Part shown: piece by piece, positions 6,937 to 10,089 of the stretch
Numbering within the stretch: the stretch's first letter is position 1
Layout: each line of letters opens with the position of its first letter
Source: Hyphomicrobiales bacterium
Lineage (GTDB): Bacteria; Pseudomonadota; Alphaproteobacteria; Rhizobiales; Xanthobacteraceae
DNA: 10,089 bases
Reading direction: 5' to 3'
NCBI GenBank assembly: GCA_003133345.1
Contig: PKXB01000212.1
Location: 1-10,089 of the forward strand
The notes under the pieces: model-generated
Databases searched by the model: none
Seen by the model: only the letters and a program-made list of their open reading frames with translations
What the model was told of the DNA's origin: nothing
Translations under genes and position numbers: made by a program

Positions 6937-8175
6937 CTATTCGCCGGCCAGCGCCATCGCGCCATTGCCGGCGCGCCGGTAGCCGGCCAGCTCCTCCGCG
7001 ATGCGCAGCTTGGCGTCGGTATTGCCATCGCCCGAATGCTGGCAGACGCGCGCGTCGTGAATGTATTTGTGCAGCGGCATGTCGCGCATCACGCCCATGG
7101 CGCCGAAAATTTCCGCCGCGTCCTTGGCGGCTTTCATCACGATCTCGGAGGTGAACACCTGCGCCATGGTCTGCAGCGGCAGGTCGGAGAGGCTGCGGTC
7201 GGCGACGGCTTCGGGATGATCGGAGGCCCAGGCCGCCTGCCAGACGGCGGTGCGCGCGATCTCCAGCCGGATCGCGGTCTCGGCAAGCTTGGTGGCGATC
7301 GCCTGATGCTCGATGAGCGGCCGCCCGCCCTGCACGCGTAAATGCGCATAGTCGAGTGCGGCTTCATAGGCCGCGCGGCCAATGCCGAGATTGAGCGCCT
7401 GGGATAGCGGATTGCCGCGGCCGGGCGCATCCGCGCCAGTCAGCAGCGCCGCCGCGTCATCGCCGAGCAGATTGCCCGCCGGCACCCGGCAATCTTTGAA
7501 CGTGACCTCGCCGCACGCGCCGTGCAGCCAGGCGTTGTCGTGCGCGCGCACGCTCACGCCCCGCGCATTCGCCGGCACCAGCAGCACGCCGGCGCTGGCG
7601 CGGCCCGGGATATTGACCAGCACCGCGAACAGCCCGGCGACCGGCGCGTTGGCGACGCAATCCTTAACGCCGTTGACAATCCAATCGCTGTTGGATTTCA
7701 CGGCGCTTGTTTTCACCGCCGCTGCGGCCGATGCCGGGCGGTGATAGTTCACGCCCAGCCGCGTATCGGTTTCGTCCTCGTGGCCCGCGAAGGCGAGATG
7801 ATCGCGGTCGCCGTTCAGAAACTTCGACAGGAACGCGTCACGCTGGGTGTCGCTCATGGCGCGATCGAACAGCAGATGCGCCAGCCGCGAGCTTTCCGAG
7901 AGCACGGCGGCGATATCGGCATCGCCCGCCGCCAGTTCCTCGGTCACGATGCACGCGGTGAGCGCATCCGCGCCGGCGCCGCCGCGTTCCTCCGACAGCG
8001 CCAGACTGCGCAGGCCCATCTGCGAGGCCTGGTCGAGCAGACCCGTGAGCAGACTACGGTCGCACACGTCGAGCCGCTCCGCCTTGAGCGCGACCGGCTT
8101 GATCTCGCGCGTGACAAAGTCGCGCACCGTGTCGCGGATTTCCAACTGTTCGGAGCTGAGCTGAAGATTGTACAT
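6937..8175 (-). CDS. Acyl-CoA dehydrogenase family protein lacking usual active-site motifs (second paralogue)
   Basis: A 412-residue homologue of the neighbouring acyl-CoA dehydrogenase, with the N-terminal helices (LQLSSEQLEIRDTVRDF), a conserved DWIVNGVKDCVANA at 164-177, and the helical VQGGRPLIEHQAI at 281-293 and EIFGAMGVMRDMPLHKYIHDAR near 355-376. Two hallmarks are gone. Where TEPxAGSD should lie the sequence is FAGHEDETDTRLG (129-141). The C-terminal YEGT carrying the catalytic Glu is replaced in QHSGDGNTDAKL (379-390), so Glu becomes Gly by this alignment. Such loss is known for the non-catalytic member of heterotetrameric acyl-CoA dehydrogenases, for example some actinobacterial steroid-degrading FadE pairs. 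Here the partner is also unusual, so the pair may instead do different chemistry. ATG 8175 has AAAAGG upstream at reasonable spacing. The gene lies 24 bp after the dehydrogenase gene and 28 bp before the other paralogue. Confidence 0.9.
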   Translation of the reverse strand: MYNLQLSSEQLEIRDTVRDFVTREIKPVALKAERLDVCDRSLLTGLLDQASQMGLRSLALSEERGGAGADALTACIVTEELAAGDADIAAVLSESSRLAHLLFDRAMSDTQRDAFLSKFLNGDRDHLAFAGHEDETDTRLGVNYHRPASAAAAVKTSAVKSNSDWIVNGVKDCVANAPVAGLFAVLVNIPGRASAGVLLVPANARGVSVRAHDNAWLHGACGEVTFKDCRVPAGNLLGDDAAALLTGADAPGRGNPLSQALNLGIGRAAYEAALDYAHLRVQGGRPLIEHQAIATKLAETAIRLEIARTAVWQAAWASDHPEAVADRSLSDLPLQTMAQVFTSEIVMKAAKDAAEIFGAMGVMRDMPLHKYIHDARVCQHSGDGNTDAKLRIAEELAGYRRAGNGAMALAGE

Positions 8176-8199
8176 GACGCTGCCTTTTTGCGTGGTGCG

Positions 8200-9258
8200 C
8201 TATTGCAGGACGACCGCAGCGATGGCGTCGCCCATCTCCTGGGTGCTGGCCTTGCCGCCCATGTCCTTGGTCAGGTGTTTGGCTTGCGTGACGACCTTGT
8301 CGATCGCCGTCTGCATATAGCCGGCGGCGGCCGTCGCTTTCGGTTCGTTGTGCTTGCGGCCGAGGAAAGCCATCAGCATTTGCGCCGACGCTATCATGGC
8401 ATAAGGATTGCCGACGTTGCGGCCGGCGATGTCGGGCGCCGAGCCGTGCGTCGCCTGCGCCATCGCCTGTTTCTCGCCGACGCAGAGGCCGGGCGCCAAG
8501 CCGAGCCCGCCGACCAATCCGGCGCCGATGTCGGTGAGGATGTCGCCGAACTGGTTGCTGGTCACCACCACGTCATATTGCTGCGGCGCCATCACCAGCT
8601 TCATCGAGATGGTATCGATCATCGCCTCTTCGAACGTCACGTCGGGATAATCGCGCGCGACCTTGCGGCATTCCTCGGCGAACATGCCGCAAGCGAGGCG
8701 ATAGACCGGCTCCTTGTGCGCGGCCGTCACCTTCTTGCGCGGCCTTGTGCGCGCGATCTCGAACGCTTCGCGCGCGACCCGGTTCGATCCCTTGCGCGTG
8801 ATCACGCGCATGGCGACGGTGATCTCGTCGTTCGGACGAAATTCCGGCGCGCCCGCCACCACGGTTTCGGAATAGAGCATGCCCTCGGACAGCTCGCGTA
8901 GAAACACGATGTCGACGTCCTTGTGGATCGACTTCACGCTCGGATAGGAGCGCGACGGGCGGATGGCGGCGAACAGCTCGTATTTCTTGCGCACCGGCGG
9001 CATCACCCAGGTGGCATCGTTGCGCGGATAGGCGGCATGCCCGATCGGCCCCATGATCCAGCCGTCGAGTTTCCAGAGCGCCGCCTCGGTGGTCGGCGGC
9101 AGCGTATTGCCTTCCATCTCATGGCCAGCCTTACCGATCGGCAATGGTTGCCAGTCGATGGCGAGGCCGGCGCGCGACGCCGCGGCTTTCATCACCTTGA
9201 CGGCCTCCGGCACGACCTCAAGGCCGATATCGTCGCCGAGCAGAATTCCGATCTTCAA
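8200..9258 (-). CDS. Isocitrate/isopropylmalate-family (beta-decarboxylating) dehydrogenase
   Basis: A 352-residue protein if started at TTG 9258, which gives the family-typical opening MKIGILLGDDIG. Hallmarks are AIRPSRSYP near 98-106, RELSEGMLYSE at 121-131 (substrate loop), Lys182 in AHKEPVY, Asp215 in MIDTI, metal-binding Asp239 and Asp243 in NQFGDILTD, then GAGLVGGLGLAPG, and HGSAPDIAG at 271-279. Asp276 in that last motif is the residue associated with NAD+ rather than NADP+ use. Members oxidise and decarboxylate a 2-hydroxyacid bearing a 3-carboxylate: isocitrate, isopropylmalate, homoisocitrate or tartrate/malate. The substrate loop does not clearly match any one. No ATG or GTG is available at the N-terminus. 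TTG 9258 has GGGAG nine nt upstream, while an 11-residue longer TTG 9291 has no such site. The catabolic neighbours argue against a leucine-synthesis LeuB role. Confidence 0.88.
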   Translation of the reverse strand: MKIGILLGDDIGLEVVPEAVKVMKAAASRAGLAIDWQPLPIGKAGHEMEGNTLPPTTEAALWKLDGWIMGPIGHAAYPRNDATWVMPPVRKKYELFAAIRPSRSYPSVKSIHKDVDIVFLRELSEGMLYSETVVAGAPEFRPNDEITVAMRVITRKGSNRVAREAFEIARTRPRKKVTAAHKEPVYRLACGMFAEECRKVARDYPDVTFEEAMIDTISMKLVMAPQQYDVVVTSNQFGDILTDIGAGLVGGLGLAPGLCVGEKQAMAQATHGSAPDIAGRNVGNPYAMIASAQMLMAFLGRKHNEPKATAAAGYMQTAIDKVVTQAKHLTKDMGGKASTQEMGDAIAAVVLQ

Positions 9259-9267
9259 AGCCGGCGT

Positions 9268-9272
9268 CTCCC
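9268..9272 (-). promoter_or_regulatory. Shine-Dalgarno supporting a TTG start at 9258
   Basis: GGGAG on the minus strand, 9 nt before TTG 9258. It favours this start over the in-frame TTG at 9291, which lacks a ribosome-binding site and would add residues not typical of the family. Confidence 0.55.
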
Positions 9273-9392
9273 GGAAGGCGCTACGAGGCAAGGAATTGGT
9301 CGAAAAGAACCGCGGCAGGTGCGCGAGGATCGCATTTTTCGCACCCTGAGGCTATCGCCGCAATGGTCCCCGACGCAACGCTGCCCTGATCC

Positions 9393-9408
9393 AGCCGTCG
9401 CGACGGCT
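9393..9408 (-). terminator. Perfect 16-bp palindrome just after the SDR stop, possible hairpin
   Basis: AGCCGTCGCGACGGCT is a perfect palindrome beginning three bases downstream of the SDR stop codon. In RNA it could fold as a six-pair stem with a CGCG loop. No U-tract follows in the minus direction, so it is not a standard intrinsic terminator. It may be a 3'-end stabiliser, a weak attenuator or a protein-binding dyad. The rest of the gap to the next start (9259-9392) holds nothing certain. Confidence 0.35.
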
Positions 9409-9411
9409 CTA

Positions 9412-10089
9412 TTAATTCGCTGTAAACCCGCCGTCGACCGCCAGCGTCTGGCCGGTGATCGAGGCCGCGCCGGGGCTGGCTAGGAAAACGACGGCGGCGG
9501 CGACTTCCTCCGGCGTGATGAAGCGGCCTGTCGGTATGCGGGCGAGCATGCGTTCGCGCGTTTGGTGGTCATACATCTTCGCGCGCGAGGCGGTGAGCAC
9601 GGTGGCCGGCGCAACCGCATTGACGCGGATGTTGTGGCCGATCCATTCGATCGCCAGCATCCGTGTCATCTGGATCAAGCCGCCTTTGGCGGTCCCATAG
9701 ACCGTGCGGCCGGCAAATCCGGTCATGCCATGGGTCGAGGCGATGTTGACAACGCAGCCGGGGCGGCCGCGCGCGATGCAATGCGCGGCGTAGGTCCGCG
9801 CCATGAAGTATGCGCCCTTGAGATCGGTGTTGACGACGTCATCCCATTCCGCCCAGGTCACCTCGATCGCCGGCTTGACCAGCGTGCGGGCGGCATTGTT
9901 GACCAACACATCGATGTCGCCGAAAGCTTCGACCGCGGCAGCGAAGGCTTGCGCGATATCAGCCTCGAGCCGCAGATCGAGCCGCACCGGCACCACCTTG
10001 CGCCCCTGTACCGCCGGATCGCGCAACAGTGCGTCGAGCCGCGCAACGTCGCGGCTGGTGACCGCGAGATCGTAACCCGCCTGCGCCAG
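9412..10089 (-). CDS. Short-chain dehydrogenase/reductase (SDR), 5' end beyond window
   Basis: The frame stays open to the right edge. The visible 225 residues begin LAQAGYDLAVTSRDVARLDA, part of the Rossmann fold after the missing TGxxxGIG nucleotide motif, so the gene starts outside and internal TTG/ATG starts are not real. Visible classical-SDR features are VNNAA near 63-67, Asn87 in NTDLKGAYF, the catalytic triad Ser118 (NIAST), Tyr131 and Lys135 (VYGTAKGG), RVNAVAPATVLT, and the C-terminal ITGQTLAVDGGF that closes most family members. The complete protein is probably about 250 residues. It would oxidise or reduce an alcohol/carbonyl with NAD(P); the substrate is unknown. It is upstream of the beta-decarboxylating dehydrogenase on the same strand, about 150 bp away, with a palindrome just after the stop, so operon membership is plausible but uncertain. 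Confidence 0.9.
   Translation of the reverse strand: MAQAGYDLAVTSRDVARLDALLRDPAVQGRKVVPVRLDLRLEADIAQAFAAAVEAFGDIDVLVNNAARTLVKPAIEVTWAEWDDVVNTDLKGAYFMARTYAAHCIARGRPGCVVNIASTHGMTGFAGRTVYGTAKGGLIQMTRMLAIEWIGHNIRVNAVAPATVLTASRAKMYDHQTRERMLARIPTGRFITPEEVAAAVVFLASPGAASITGQTLAVDGGFTAN

Noticed and set aside
7522..8901. Plus-strand open frame (459 codons) antisense to the second acyl-CoA dehydrogenase and the dehydrogenase
   Set aside because: It spans two real minus-strand genes and their gap with no family motif; shadow frame.
9326..9343. TCGCA-TTTT-TCGCA short direct repeat in the SDR/dehydrogenase gap
   Set aside because: Five-base repeats are expected by chance and no promoter or operator geometry is evident.
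1..10089. CRISPR arrays, tRNA/rRNA genes, insertion sequences, attachment sites
   Set aside because: No regularly spaced repeats, tRNA-like cloverleaf, transposase or integrase motifs were seen on either strand by reading.

Overview
The window is GC-rich, densely coded bacterial DNA of alphaproteobacterial character. The best guess is a Hyphomicrobiales/Bradyrhizobium-like soil organism. That placement is inferred from codon composition and gene types, not from any marker gene. There are nine protein genes, one of them cut by the right edge. No rRNA, tRNA, CRISPR array, insertion sequence or phage gene was found.

Left block (about 5-4706), molybdenum/tungsten cofactor theme. Three minus-strand genes are read in the order divergent MoeA-like protein, then MoeA fused to a periplasmic-binding-protein-like (PBP-like) domain, then a secreted seven-bladed WD40 propeller ending in a class I cytochrome c. 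They overlap at ATGA and TAATG junctions, so they almost certainly form one translationally coupled unit. A small TusA-type sulfur carrier is transcribed away from them across an 84-bp gap that contains a perfect 12-bp AT-rich palindrome. Together they suggest maturation of a molybdopterin enzyme plus an exported electron-transfer or scaffold protein. The enzyme itself is not in the window.

Middle (4744-5718): a Gfo/Idh/MocA-family NAD(P)-dependent oxidoreductase lies 37 bp after tusA on the same strand. Its stop codon interlocks with that of the convergent gene in a shared CTAG.

Right block (5715-10089), minus strand, a probable catabolic cluster. It is read as a short-chain dehydrogenase (5' end beyond the window), an isocitrate/isopropylmalate-family dehydrogenase probably starting at TTG, and two adjacent acyl-CoA dehydrogenase-family proteins. 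The last three are spaced 24 and 28 bp apart. Both acyl-CoA dehydrogenase homologues lack the usual catalytic glutamate motif, and one has also lost the TEPxAGSD flavin/substrate motif. This points to a heteromeric or chemically unusual enzyme. The pathway substrate cannot be read from the sequence.

The most interesting signals are the coupled MoeA-like / MoeA-PBP / WD40-cytochrome c unit with its divergent tusA, and the pair of acyl-CoA dehydrogenases without the canonical catalytic base.
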